Origin: Oligoflexales bacterium
GTDB taxonomy: Bacteria; Bdellovibrionota_B; Oligoflexia; Oligoflexales; JALZUQ01
Assembly (NCBI GenBank): GCA_023301565.1
Contig: JALZUO010000009.1
Span: 1 to 64,000, forward strand
Direction of reading: 5' to 3'
DNA: 64,000 bases
Each line of letters begins with the position of its first letter. The first letter of the stretch is position 1. A model generated the notes under the pieces. It made no database searches and was not told the origin of the DNA. It was given only the letters and a program-made list of their open reading frames with translations. This document shows, one piece after another, positions 52,786-62,452 of this stretch. Made by a program: the position numbers and the translations under genes.

Positions 52786-55700
52786 GAATTTCTATATCTG
52801 TAAGGTCGCGGGCAGCACTTCTCTCGAGGATGTCCGCGATTTTCTGTGACTTCTCATCTTTTTTAGAGCGAAAAGACTCGACCAAATCCCTACTGGCAAT
52901 GTCGTTTTTGATGTAAAGCATGCACTTTTCAAAGCATTCTTCTGCCGGGCTAGATAACATCCAGCCAAAGCCTTCTTTGTAGACCACGTAGCTCGCAATA
53001 TAAGAAGAAAGAATCGCAATTCTATGTGCGACTGGCAGCTCGGCAATACGGTCAGCATATTGGTCGACCAAAACCTTCGGGCAGTGCCGCATAAGAATCT
53101 GTCTACACACAGCATCGGTATTGACTAAGTCTTCACGCTTAGAAAACTCGGCCAAAAGACTGTCGGTGATCGCATTGATCTCTCTACTTAGCTCAATCGA
53201 AAGCTGAACGAGAGTCTTTTCGCCTCCAAACCTTTGGTACTCAGATAGCAAAAGCTTTGCTTCTTTGTCGGCTTTTTCCCGAAGCTTTGTTACGACCTCT
53301 TCAACATATACCGGCTTTATTTTCTCGAACTCACCCGGTGAAAGCGTAAGTGAAGCAATGATCTCAAAAGAAGAACAGATCACACCGGTTTTATTGGCAG
53401 ACGAGTCCTTGAAGATTAAGATACCTACTTTTTGTAGCTCTTCTCTTGCAGCTGAAGTGAAGAATATATTGGCGCCTTCGACAATAGCGCGGCAGCTAGG
53501 TGCTCCACCCTCTTGAATAAACTGCTTCCAGTTTCTTTCGTGGACCGTGTAAGGCCTACCACCAGCTGGGATAAACACTTCAGCAACGGCCTCGAAGTGA
53601 AGGTTGTTTCTTTGCTGGACTCCTTCAGGGTGATCAGCTTTAAGTACAAAAGATTTTTTTCCGTGCTGATCCGCCTTACCAGAAAGCTTTGCGGGGTTGA
53701 ACTCAGCAATCGAAAGGCTGCCTTCGACCAAACGTAACAGTTCCGCCCAATCCAAACCACTTGGATCATGAGCAGACCCATACCCATCGGCTACAGCAAC
53801 AACCTTGGCTTTTTCGCCATACTCTCTGTGTAAAATTTTAAGCTCATTACCAGCAACGTCACCGTCAGGGCCACCCGTCAGCTTTACCCGAAAATCCTGC
53901 GCGCGAGGATCTATCCCCATAAAATGCAGCGCGTTCTCAAGGTAAACATTTACACCCTCAGAGGTTACTCCATACTCTTTATGGTTTATACCCGCACCAG
54001 GCTTGGACGACATAAACGCTTGGGCATACTTATAGCCACGGCGCGCTGCTTGAGCGGGAATCCAATTGATTAGATCGTTGGTGATGTTCTCGTCGGGCCC
54101 AAGGTAGATAAGCTCTTCTTTATCGTAGTAGCTAACTACCTGGTCTTTTTTAAACTCATGAGCCTCATCTTCGACAAGAAGTACATCTAAAAGCGCGTTC
54201 ACAGCGCCTTTTACAGACTTATCCCGGTTCCCACCAGGAGTCAGAAGCAACACACCCTTTGAACCACCCTCGGGGATATCCTTATTTTTTAGCTGCTGAC
54301 CTAAACTAAGGCCATAAACCTCGTCAAAAAGACCAGAAAGCGCTGAGTCATAAGCTTCTGAGCTTCTCGGCATCACAACACGTACGCCGCCACGGGAAAT
54401 ATCGCGCCACCGCACGTGAAACATACGGTAGTCTCGCCCTACAATAAAAAAGATCCCAAACGGCCTTTCTTCGTAGTACTGGTCGTCCAAGATCGCTGGG
54501 TCCAACCTAAAAGCAAGCCCTGTTTTGGTTGGCATAAAATAATTTGTTTTAAGAATGCAACGAACAAACTGCAGGCATTCTTTAAAAATATTCTTTTCAA
54601 CATTATCCATCGAATTGCCACACAAAGCCTCTTCGAGCTCTTTGGTAGAGACATCACGCAATACACTGTTTGCATCACGGCGTGGATTAAACTTTTTTCG
54701 GAACAACCCGGTCAAAGTCTCAGCGTGTTCTGGATACTTTTTGAAAGTCGTAAAAATCTTGTAGCTTGAGTAGTAAAAAGGGTTTTTCTTGCCTAAAAGA
54801 ATCTGCACCCAGCTTGCCATCGACCGCAGCAGGTTTACAGAGTTGATCGAGTGTTTATGTGGGTCTCGAGCAAACTCATTGAACGCATCGAGATCGGCCC
54901 AAGCCAGGGTGCGTAGGGCTTTTGTCAGCTTAAGCATCTCCACATCTTTAGGCTTTACCACCTCATCTTTTTTTGTGGGCGAAAGCGTAAAGTGCATAAC
55001 AGTTATAGGGTCAGGCGTGTTTTGCGTAAACTTAACCGCTACCCCTCTATCGACCCTGTAACCATAGCGATTAATCAATCGAAAGATCTCTGCAAGCAGC
55101 ACAGCTGACTTTTCATGTTTAAAACCGAGGGTAAGCCGGCCTTTTGGCGAGTCTGGAAAGGCCACTACTTCTGTACGTGCACCTTCCTTTTTGAGCATAT
55201 CTTTCCACATGGAATAAGATACGTGGATTCTTCTGTCGCTTGCATACACCGCAAAGTCGTTGTCTAAGCCATCTAGGTAGGTGTTGATCAATGCATCGTC
55301 ACCTGGAAAGTTCACAAGCAAAGTCTTGCGAGCCGAAGCAACCTTGCGCTCTATAAACTCATTAGACTTATCAAGCTCAACATGATCACCTTTTTGAAAA
55401 GAAGATAAAAAAAGCAGGCGGTCCCGTGAAAAGTAAATCACCCCTGTTTTAAAATCTTCGCCCTCAACCCTGTGGGCCATATCTAAAAGAATCTCCGAGT
55501 CGTTTCCTGGCCCGAGATAAGTTACTTTTTGTTTTTCTTTATCCCACAGCTCTACGGTCTGCTTAGCCTCGAACACATTGCCTGTGATGATAGAGCTAAG
55601 GTGCCTTACTTTTTCGGCACGAGGGGTGGTTTGATAGTAAATCTGCGGCATATTGTTAAAAAACCAAGGGGTCAAAATAGAAATGCTTTGCTCTAAGCCG

Positions 55701-55918
55701 ACTTTTACCGTTTTGGCAATTTCTTCAATATAGTTATTGAGCTCGTCGCCTGATTTAATCCCCTCTTGCGTCGACTGAGAGATTACCTTGGGGAGTTCGT
55801 GCTCTGCGAGCTCATCCGAGGTTTCTTCCCCTAAAGGAATCGAAATAGACTCCGTTGTTTTTGATGTGTTGTTGTCGTGAGACATTGGCTTAGCCGAAGG
55901 ATCTGTAGGTTGTGTCAT
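52769..55918 (-). CDS. NAD-specific glutamate dehydrogenase, about 115-kDa class
   Basis: Deaminates glutamate to 2-oxoglutarate, feeding the TCA cycle. The catalytic domain of the large NAD-GDH family is clear: 'MFHVRWRDISRGGVRVVMPRSSE', 'NKDIPEGGSKGVLLLTPGG', 'YLGPDENITNDLINWIP', 'KPGAGINHKEYGVTSEGV' and 'VKLTGGPDGDVAGNELKIL'. At 1049 residues it belongs to the roughly 115-kDa class rather than the 180-kDa one. It overlaps the gshA stop by ATGA. Several shadow ORFs lie over it. Confidence 0.93.
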   Translation of the reverse strand: MTQPTDPSAKPMSHDNNTSKTTESISIPLGEETSDELAEHELPKVISQSTQEGIKSGDELNNYIEEIAKTVKVGLEQSISILTPWFFNNMPQIYYQTTPRAEKVRHLSSIITGNVFEAKQTVELWDKEKQKVTYLGPGNDSEILLDMAHRVEGEDFKTGVIYFSRDRLLFLSSFQKGDHVELDKSNEFIERKVASARKTLLVNFPGDDALINTYLDGLDNDFAVYASDRRIHVSYSMWKDMLKKEGARTEVVAFPDSPKGRLTLGFKHEKSAVLLAEIFRLINRYGYRVDRGVAVKFTQNTPDPITVMHFTLSPTKKDEVVKPKDVEMLKLTKALRTLAWADLDAFNEFARDPHKHSINSVNLLRSMASWVQILLGKKNPFYYSSYKIFTTFKKYPEHAETLTGLFRKKFNPRRDANSVLRDVSTKELEEALCGNSMDNVEKNIFKECLQFVRCILKTNYFMPTKTGLAFRLDPAILDDQYYEERPFGIFFIVGRDYRMFHVRWRDISRGGVRVVMPRSSEAYDSALSGLFDEVYGLSLGQQLKNKDIPEGGSKGVLLLTPGGNRDKSVKGAVNALLDVLLVEDEAHEFKKDQVVSYYDKEELIYLGPDENITNDLINWIPAQAARRGYKYAQAFMSSKPGAGINHKEYGVTSEGVNVYLENALHFMGIDPRAQDFRVKLTGGPDGDVAGNELKILHREYGEKAKVVAVADGYGSAHDPSGLDWAELLRLVEGSLSIAEFNPAKLSGKADQHGKKSFVLKADHPEGVQQRNNLHFEAVAEVFIPAGGRPYTVHERNWKQFIQEGGAPSCRAIVEGANIFFTSAAREELQKVGILIFKDSSANKTGVICSSFEIIASLTLSPGEFEKIKPVYVEEVVTKLREKADKEAKLLLSEYQRFGGEKTLVQLSIELSREINAITDSLLAEFSKREDLVNTDAVCRQILMRHCPKVLVDQYADRIAELPVAHRIAILSSYIASYVVYKEGFGWMLSSPAEECFEKCMLYIKNDIASRDLVESFRSKKDEKSQKIADILERSAARDLTDIEIQKLQS

Positions 55919-57324
55919 TGTTTTCGCCCTAATTTATGCAGGTCTTTTAAGTTTAACGGAGCTCCTTTTTCTCTGGCAATGCCAATCAATTGATCAGCAG
56001 GGCAAAGATTTCGCTCCGTAAAGGATTCGTAAAATCCCTGAGCCGTTTCAAGCGACTCTTTGGAGTAATAGCAGTCAGGAAGCCGCTGAACGCCAGCAAG
56101 CCCTATCTGAAAGAGTTTATTTGCCAAGCCCGCTATTTCAGAGCTTTCTAAGCCAGCCAAATACCCCTCTTTTATCTGCTTCCATACAGAACACTTGCCT
56201 AAAGCAAGTGCAGAAAGCTCGTCCAAGGCTTCTTCGTTGTACAACGCACCGGTCATAATCGTCCCTGGTACGGTCTGCCACTTCTGCAGCTGCGCATCGA
56301 TACTCCGCAACTCCATGAACCCTTTGGCACGAACTTCAGGGAAAAGCAAAGAAGCTTGCAGTTTTAGAGCGTCGATATCAGGTCCATTTCCAGTTTTGCT
56401 ACCAATGTCACTCACCCACTCGCCAAAGCTACGGGCGGGTTGTGGCCGCTGCCAAGAGTTCTGTTTTTGCTGCATCACAACAGAGCTATCCCAAAGCTTC
56501 TGGGCATATACATCAGACCACGCGTTGCGATCTGCTTTAAACCAAGACTCGGGCTCTCCACCAACAAAACCACACCTGCTACTGTCTACATCTAGCCAGA
56601 CCCTACCGCGGAAGCTTTTGTAGGGAGTTTGCTTTCCATCTACAAAAGGAGAATTGGCGAACATAGCCGTTAGAATGGGACTAAAAAACTGGGCAACTGC
56701 GTAGCGCTTACTCATGATCTTTTCGCAGCGTCCAAAATCAAGGTTTACCTGTATCGTGCAGGTTTGCCGCATCATCCGTTGTCCAAACTCACCGATATCT
56801 TGAAAATGTGAGTTCATGCACTCGTATCTGTCTTTAGCAATCTGAAGGCCAATGGCTGGCACACTGTTTTCCGGGTCAATCCCGGCAAAAACCAAACCTA
56901 TATTGGACTCTTTAAGATGCCTGCTAATGGCTTTTTGTTCTTTTGAAAGAGCATTGCCTGCCTCTACCAAACAAGGGAAGGGCCGCGTCGACACCTCTAG
57001 CTGACCACCTGGCTCAAGACTCATATTGTTGCCATCGGCATCCAGCTGCATTGGCGACATAAACTGCTGCGGCTGTTTTCCGTTGGCGTTATAAAAGCCA
57101 GACGACTGCCTGTATTGATTTCCTAGGCTAAAGCGAACAAGCGCCTCGCGCAGACCACCACTAAAAGAAACACGCTGGTAGGTTGAGAGGTCTACAGGTA
57201 TCGCTTCTAGCTCTATCCCTACCGTCCCCGGCCAATTTGGAAACTCTTCAGAGTACCCTTCTGGCTGAAGCTGAAACAGTTCCTCATGCACGTACTTCCA
57301 TACTTGGTCTTTGGTTATGGTCAT
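55915..57324 (-). CDS. gshA: Glutamate-cysteine ligase (GCS2/plant-type)
   Basis: ATP-dependent joining of glutamate and cysteine, the first step of glutathione synthesis. The plant/alphaproteobacterial-type signatures are visible: 'GTVGIELEAIPVD', 'MSLEPGGQLEVSTRPF', 'MRQTCTIQVNLDF' and 'FANSPFVDGK'. At 469 residues it fits that type. An EgtA-like role in ergothioneine synthesis is possible but less likely, since no egt genes are seen. It lies between exbD and the glutamate dehydrogenase gene. Confidence 0.88.
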   Translation of the reverse strand: MTITKDQVWKYVHEELFQLQPEGYSEEFPNWPGTVGIELEAIPVDLSTYQRVSFSGGLREALVRFSLGNQYRQSSGFYNANGKQPQQFMSPMQLDADGNNMSLEPGGQLEVSTRPFPCLVEAGNALSKEQKAISRHLKESNIGLVFAGIDPENSVPAIGLQIAKDRYECMNSHFQDIGEFGQRMMRQTCTIQVNLDFGRCEKIMSKRYAVAQFFSPILTAMFANSPFVDGKQTPYKSFRGRVWLDVDSSRCGFVGGEPESWFKADRNAWSDVYAQKLWDSSVVMQQKQNSWQRPQPARSFGEWVSDIGSKTGNGPDIDALKLQASLLFPEVRAKGFMELRSIDAQLQKWQTVPGTIMTGALYNEEALDELSALALGKCSVWKQIKEGYLAGLESSEIAGLANKLFQIGLAGVQRLPDCYYSKESLETAQGFYESFTERNLCPADQLIGIAREKGAPLNLKDLHKLGRKQ

Positions 57325-57360
57325 GGTTTTTTCTCGCTACCGTTTTCTTTACATTTTTTG

Positions 57361-57768
57361 TTAAGGTGATGCCTCTACCTGGATAGCAATAGGTACGTTG
57401 TTTTCACGCAGTACATCCAACAGCTCTACAAACACACCGTGCTTGACCACCTTGTCAGCTGCTATAACTGCAGTTGGCATATCTCCAGGAGACTGGCTTT
57501 GAATCTTTGCAATCTCTTCAGATACATTTGCCATAGAAACAGGAACTCCATTTAGAGAAAGCTGCTCTTTTGCATCAATCACAAACTCATACATGCTTTT
57601 TTCTGCTGCAGTACCAGTTTTTGCATTTGGAAGATCAAGGCCCATTTCATGCCGGGTGATAAAGTTTGCCGTCACCATAAAAATGATCAACAAAACAAGC
57701 ATTACATCCACAAGAGGTGTGACGTTAATATTAGTGATCGCTTCTTCTTCCATATAGTCGCCAGCCAT
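57361..57768 (-). CDS. exbD: ExbD/TolR family biopolymer transport protein
   Basis: One N-terminal membrane helix with the conserved Asp in 'INVTPLVDVMLVLLIIFMVTA' (proton path), followed by a periplasmic domain with 'EQLSLNGVPV' and 'VIAADKVVKHGVFVELLDVLRE'. 135 residues, normal. With ExbB it forms the proton channel energising TonB- or Tol-type outer-membrane processes; no TonB is adjacent. It lies 61 bp downstream of exbB. Confidence 0.92.
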   Translation of the reverse strand: MAGDYMEEEAITNINVTPLVDVMLVLLIIFMVTANFITRHEMGLDLPNAKTGTAAEKSMYEFVIDAKEQLSLNGVPVSMANVSEEIAKIQSQSPGDMPTAVIAADKVVKHGVFVELLDVLRENNVPIAIQVEASP

Positions 57769-57829
57769 TAAAGTTCCTCTTTTATCCGATGCGTTAATTT
57801 AACGTCAAGCATTTGCCTGTCAAAAAACT

Positions 57830-58462
57830 TTACTGGTAATAAGAAACCAGCATTTTTTTGATCGACTCTGCCTGCGATAGGTTTTTGCGTATTTGCTTAT
57901 TGAAGTAATTAAAGGCAATCACCGCCGGAATGGTGACAAAAAGCCCAACGGCTGTCGCAACTAGCGCCTCTGAGATGCCAGACATAACCGAGCTTGCTCC
58001 ACTCTCTGCCAGTCCCGCACCACCCTCTTTGGCAAGAGCGTCGAATGCCTTGATGATACCGATCACGGTTCCAAAAAGGCCTATATAAACAGCATTGTTC
58101 CCAAGCGTACCTAAAAAAGTAACCCCTCTATCCATTTTCCCGCGCATACCTGCCATGTTTGCAGTCATTACAGTCTCCATAGCCTGAGGACCTTTGGAAG
58201 AAACTTTGATGCCGGAACGCAGCATTTGCGCTGCTGGGTGGTCGATTTTCGAGCACATCTTCTCGACACCATCCAGATTTTTGTCAGCAAGGTTCTCTGC
58301 CAGCCCAGCCTGAAAGGAGGCAAAGTCCATATGAATACGAATAAAATAGATGATTCGCTCACAGATAACAGTGATGGATAGAAGGCTTAAAAGAAGGAGA
58401 AGCCACAGTACCCACTCTGCGCCAATTAGTGTCATGCCCAATAAGGTTTCGACGATGTTCAT
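57830..58462 (-). CDS. exbB: ExbB/TolQ/MotA-family proton channel protein
   Basis: Three membrane helices, with the family motif 'GLFGTVIGIIKAFDALA' and 'SGISEALVATAVGLFVTIPAVIAFNYF' containing the pore-lining Thr/Ala positions. 210 residues, typical. First gene of an operon exbB-exbD-gshA-glutamate dehydrogenase, transcribed away from tRNA-Gly; a TAAAAT -10-like element precedes it, without a clear -35. Confidence 0.93.
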   Translation of the reverse strand: MNIVETLLGMTLIGAEWVLWLLLLLSLLSITVICERIIYFIRIHMDFASFQAGLAENLADKNLDGVEKMCSKIDHPAAQMLRSGIKVSSKGPQAMETVMTANMAGMRGKMDRGVTFLGTLGNNAVYIGLFGTVIGIIKAFDALAKEGGAGLAESGASSVMSGISEALVATAVGLFVTIPAVIAFNYFNKQIRKNLSQAESIKKMLVSYYQ

Positions 58463-58542
58463 TCCCTGTGCCCCTTTATTATTTTACATTGCATCCAAGA
58501 GTAAGCTCCAGTAATCATAACACTTCCTTTTGAGGAGCCAAA

Positions 58543-58619
58543 GCGGGTGTAGCTCAGCTGGCTAGAGCGGCGCGTTGCCATCGCGCAGGTCGAGAGTTCG
58601 AATCTCTTCACCCGCTCCA
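58543..58619 (+). tRNA. tRNA-Gly(GCC)
   Basis: A 77-base cloverleaf: acceptor GCGGGTG/CACCCGC, D-arm AGCTCAGCTGGCTAGAGC, anticodon stem GCGCG/CGCGC around loop TTGCCAT (anticodon GCC), T-loop GTTCGAATC, discriminator T and encoded CCA. It sits between divergent exbB and xseA. Confidence 0.95.
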
Positions 58620-58699
58620 CTTTGCTCCGAAGACCTGTCCGAAACGTCGATAATGGCATGAGCCATTGGATACAAAAGGATGTGTTAAAAAATACCACT

Positions 58700-60409
58700 A
58701 TGATTCAATTTCAAGTCATCAAAGACCATATTGTGATTGCCGGAGACACCTATCCGGTCAAAGACCAAATCAAAGAGATTGGTGGGCGTTTTGATTGGCA
58801 AGAAAAATACTGGAAGCTGCCGCACACAGAAGAGAACCTGCAAAAAGTCGAACAACTCTGCCGGCAAAGCCAAGGAGCTGATGCAAAAACCGGCTCTTCC
58901 GTAGAGCCCTCTACAGAAGGATCTATAGAACCACCTGAAGGGGTCTACTCAGAACAAACAGCCCCCCCATCTCAAAGCTTGGCTGCTAGCACGCATCAAG
59001 AAACCTCCAGTAGCCGCCCGGCGGGTCGAGACACCTATACGATCAGCCAGATTGCCGACCTAGTATCAAAAGCGGTCGAGCGTGCGATGCCTAACTACGT
59101 GTGGGTTACAGGTGAGATACAAAACCTATCGCGCAAGCCCAGCTCGCGTGGCACAGCTATCTATTTAAGCCTGGCAGAACCTAAAGAAAACTCTGCGCGT
59201 GGTGGATCTTATAGCCTGCAGGCTGCAGTATGGTCGGACCGCTACGCTGCCCTGCAAAAAAAACACGGGGCAGATGCTACTGCAGCTGTTTTCCAAGAAG
59301 GGCTTCAAGTACGCATGCGCTGCAAAGTTAGCATCTACAAAGACCGCGGCCAGGTGTCGCTGCAGATCAGTGATATTGACCCGGCCTTTACGCAGGGGGC
59401 TCTGGCACTTGCAAGGCAAAAGACCTTGGCTGAGCTTCGTAGGTTAGGGCTAGAAAAAAAACAACAGCGGCTTAGTTTTGACCCTTGGTCTAAGGCCATT
59501 GGACTTATCACCGCTGAAAAGTCTAGGGCTTATGGCGATTTTATTGACCAGTATTTTAGCGGTGGCGGGCTGCACTCTGTGCTCTTCTACCCAGCTTCGT
59601 CGCAAGGAGAAGCAACGCAAAAATCGGTGATAGCAGGCATTCAAGCACTTAGCCAAAAAGGCGTAAAAGCTATTGTTGTGACCCGCGGCGGAGGGAGCGC
59701 GGCCGACCTTCGCTGGTTTGATGACTTGCAGCTGTGCAAAGCAATTTGCAATGCCTCTGTTCCGGTTTTTGCGGCGATCGGACACCATGACGATGTATGT
59801 GTCGCCGAAGAAGTTTGCTTTATGCGCATGAAAACCCCTACGGCAGCAGCTGCGTATTTTGTGCAAAAAACAGACCAGTTAAAAACAAAGGTAGAGCAGC
59901 AAGAAAAGGATTTAAAAAGTGCGGCTAAAAAAACCTTAGATATGTACAAACAAAAACTCGAGGGTCAAAAATCGTTTTTTGCAAAGTACAGCGTCTCGGT
60001 ACTTGCTCTAATCCAGCAGCGCCTCCAGCAAATGCGCGAGAATATAATCGTCTTTTCGAGGCGTACGCTTGACCGGCACACGCAGAACCTACGACAAACT
60101 CGCATGCACATGGCAAAACTAGGCCTGCAATCTCTTCAGAAAAAAAACATGCAGCTTCAGAAAATGCGCACAACCCTAGCCGAAGTAGACCCTGCCCCAT
60201 GGCTGCAAAAGGGTTGGGCTCTTTTGTCTGTCCACCCAAAAAGCGCAAGCTCTGATACGGGGACTTTAAACAAGTTGGGCCACCCTCCTGACATCGCTAA
60301 AATAAAAACAGGAGACCGGTTGCGGGCTCATATAGCTGGTGGAACTCTTGGGCTAACTGTCGATGAGGTTTCGACACACTCGATACAAGAGAAAGGACAA
60401 AAAAAATGA
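58700..60409 (+). CDS. xseA: Exodeoxyribonuclease VII large subunit with an extra N-terminal domain
   Basis: Residues about 1-45 form a small domain, 'VIKDHIVIAGDTYPVKDQIK' then 'GGRFDWQEKYWKLP', a pattern seen in small nucleic-acid-associated modules (DUF5710-like). A polar linker follows, then the XseA OB-fold ('YTISQIADLV', 'VWVTGEIQNLSR'), the catalytic core ('IGLITAEKSRAYGDFI', 'IVVTRGGGSAADLRWFDD') and a coiled-coil C-terminus. The usual GHETD is 'GHHDDVCVAEEV' here. The start is uncertain: ATG 58700 fits the domain, ATG 58658 is possible; neither has a good ribosome-binding site. It overlaps xseB. Confidence 0.88.
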   Translation: MIQFQVIKDHIVIAGDTYPVKDQIKEIGGRFDWQEKYWKLPHTEENLQKVEQLCRQSQGADAKTGSSVEPSTEGSIEPPEGVYSEQTAPPSQSLAASTHQETSSSRPAGRDTYTISQIADLVSKAVERAMPNYVWVTGEIQNLSRKPSSRGTAIYLSLAEPKENSARGGSYSLQAAVWSDRYAALQKKHGADATAAVFQEGLQVRMRCKVSIYKDRGQVSLQISDIDPAFTQGALALARQKTLAELRRLGLEKKQQRLSFDPWSKAIGLITAEKSRAYGDFIDQYFSGGGLHSVLFYPASSQGEATQKSVIAGIQALSQKGVKAIVVTRGGGSAADLRWFDDLQLCKAICNASVPVFAAIGHHDDVCVAEEVCFMRMKTPTAAAAYFVQKTDQLKTKVEQQEKDLKSAAKKTLDMYKQKLEGQKSFFAKYSVSVLALIQQRLQQMRENIIVFSRRTLDRHTQNLRQTRMHMAKLGLQSLQKKNMQLQKMRTTLAEVDPAPWLQKGWALLSVHPKSASSDTGTLNKLGHPPDIAKIKTGDRLRAHIAGGTLGLTVDEVSTHSIQEKGQKK

Positions 60410-60606
60410 CGAAAAAGCAAAAAAGCTACGCAGAGATGCTGGGCGAGGTGGATAAAATACTTGGCGAGCTACGCACAGGCGAGGTAGACGTCGATCTTTT
60501 AGTTGGAAAAGTCAACAATGCAAAAGAGATGTTAGATGCCATGCAAAAAAGGCTGGCTGATACTCAAAAAGAAATCGAAAAGCTCGATATAGATGTTCAG
60601 TCATAG
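60406..60606 (+). CDS. xseB: Exodeoxyribonuclease VII small subunit
   Basis: A 66-residue helical protein with the family signature 'SYAEMLGEVDKILGELRTGEVDVDLLV' and a second helix 'NAKEMLDAMQKRLADTQKEIEKL'. The ATGA overlap with xseA ensures coupled production of the complex, in which several small subunits coat the large subunit's coiled coil. Confidence 0.95.
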   Translation: MTKKQKSYAEMLGEVDKILGELRTGEVDVDLLVGKVNNAKEMLDAMQKRLADTQKEIEKLDIDVQS

Positions 60607-60613
60607 GCTCTGC

Positions 60614-62452
60614 TTAGAACGTCATCTTTGCTTCTACGGAAATCGCAAAATTATTCTGTAGGTTTCCTTGAACCGTTTCAAACCTGCTTTGATCCATCGG
60701 GTCTAAAGTGGTCCAAGTAGAGCGCACGTGCTCATAGCTGGTTTGAAAGGAAATGTTTGGTATTGGAATATAAGCGAGCTTACCGAGAATCCTTAAGGTT
60801 GTGCCGTTAGCTGTCACGCTGCCGTTTGCACCCATCTGGCTTGGCGTATAGCCTTCGATCGCTAAGTTGTAGTTTTGCTGACTTTCATAGACAAAGGTAC
60901 CGCTAAGATCAAGTGATTCAACCAATGTCCCTTTGACAGCCAGCTCAGCTCCCACAACACTTTCAGCCCCAAAGTCTGGACCTGAAACCGTAATCGTTTC
61001 TGGGTCTTCGCTAGACCTTTGGATGTATTTAGCTGCTAAATCCACACTTATAGACTCAAGTAAAAAACTAAGCTTCATATTTGCTGCTATCTCTGTGGCT
61101 GGCCCAGGCAAAGGCTCACCGGAAAACAAAGACCGGCCGATATAGTTCACATCTAAAAAGGCGTTAAACTTTTCCCAGGTTTTCGAAAGAGATGCCGTGG
61201 CGTTTTGCTCTACTCTAAAAGTGTGTTCGCTGCTGCCGAGTACGCTCATGCGCCTGTAAAGCGTTGTAAAGTCAACCGGTCCCGCGCCAATATTTAGCCC
61301 TGCCCCGTAAGAAAACCTCGTCTTCTCTAAAACAGTGTCACTAAAATCACTTGGAGGAGGATCGTTCCAATAGTTTTCATAGCTAAAAGGAAGCAGTAAG
61401 TAAAAACTTTTCGATATGGGGATACGAGCTTGTGGAGAAAACATTGTCCGCAACCGGCTAAAAGTGGACTCTTCTGAATCGGTGACATCTTCTGCAAGAT
61501 TGTTGGGGCTTCCTGGGTCAGCTACATTTGTAATGATGCTACCAGACTTATTTCTGTTGATGAATTGGATCTCAGATCTGCCGTCAAAACTTCCTTTGTA
61601 TATTTTGTTGATCAGGTACTCGTATCCAAACAAAGAAATCATCCCTGCATGAAAAAAAGTTTCCTTAGATTTTTCGACTTCAAAACCATGGATATCATTG
61701 GACTTAGAGACATACTCAAACGCAAGCCTGGGGCTAGACTGACGATAAAAGCCGCGAGCTTTAGGCTTCATGGTATAAACAACTTTTTTCTTCTTTTTAC
61801 TTTTCGTATATAGCTTCTTTGTGTGCTTCTTCGTATTTTTAACGGAATGGTTTTGGGCAGGCACGTATACAACCTGAAAATTTTGCTGCCTAGAGACAAT
61901 ACGGCTATCACGATTTTGCCTGATCTGCCTAGAAAGCTCTGTAAAAAGCCTTCTTCGAGCGTTTTTAAGTCCTGGGCTTGTTTGCTTTGCCTTCTGCAAG
62001 ACGCGAAGGGCTCTTTCAGGCCTTGAGAGCCTAGCAAGGCAAGCGGCTCTATACACTTGAGCGTCCTCAAACAAAATAGATCTCTTATTCACCCGCTTTA
62101 GGTGACCGATGGCGGCCTTACACTTGCCTACCTCGTAAAAAGCTAGACCTGCCTGATAAGACAACGGGCTGCTTCCAGCAAACGACCCTGCGCGCGCAAA
62201 AAAATCAGCAGCTTTTTTATACTCACCCTCATCAGCTAAGATCTTTCCCATAAGAATATTAGAAGGTTGATAGTCAGTATTTCTATCTAAAATTTTATTT
62301 AATATTTTTTTAGCAGACTTATTTTTATCAGCTTTATAGAGTTTTACAGCTAGCTTGTTAGCTCCACTTAAGGTTATTTTCTTTGCTAAAGCAGCCGTAC
62401 CGACGGAAAAGCAAAGTACAACTAAAAGTATTTTAAAGGCGGAAGTTTTCAT
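60614..62452 (-). CDS. Outer-membrane-type protein with N-terminal TPRs and a C-terminal beta-barrel
   Basis: Signal peptide ('VVLCFSVGTAALAK') followed by about four TPR-like helical pairs (about residues 30-170, 'PLSYQAGLAFYEVGKCKAAIGHL', 'AQVYRAACLARLSRPERAL'), then a basic linker ('HTKKLYTKSKKKKK'), and about 380 residues of alternating beta-strands ending in an aromatic residue ('AISVEAKMTF'), the outer-membrane barrel signature. TPR-barrel fusions serve in secretion or polysaccharide export. It overlaps the upstream gene by 20 bases, so the two are coupled. Confidence 0.72.
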   Translation of the reverse strand: MKTSAFKILLVVLCFSVGTAALAKKITLSGANKLAVKLYKADKNKSAKKILNKILDRNTDYQPSNILMGKILADEGEYKKAADFFARAGSFAGSSPLSYQAGLAFYEVGKCKAAIGHLKRVNKRSILFEDAQVYRAACLARLSRPERALRVLQKAKQTSPGLKNARRRLFTELSRQIRQNRDSRIVSRQQNFQVVYVPAQNHSVKNTKKHTKKLYTKSKKKKKVVYTMKPKARGFYRQSSPRLAFEYVSKSNDIHGFEVEKSKETFFHAGMISLFGYEYLINKIYKGSFDGRSEIQFINRNKSGSIITNVADPGSPNNLAEDVTDSEESTFSRLRTMFSPQARIPISKSFYLLLPFSYENYWNDPPPSDFSDTVLEKTRFSYGAGLNIGAGPVDFTTLYRRMSVLGSSEHTFRVEQNATASLSKTWEKFNAFLDVNYIGRSLFSGEPLPGPATEIAANMKLSFLLESISVDLAAKYIQRSSEDPETITVSGPDFGAESVVGAELAVKGTLVESLDLSGTFVYESQQNYNLAIEGYTPSQMGANGSVTANGTTLRILGKLAYIPIPNISFQTSYEHVRSTWTTLDPMDQSRFETVQGNLQNNFAISVEAKMTF

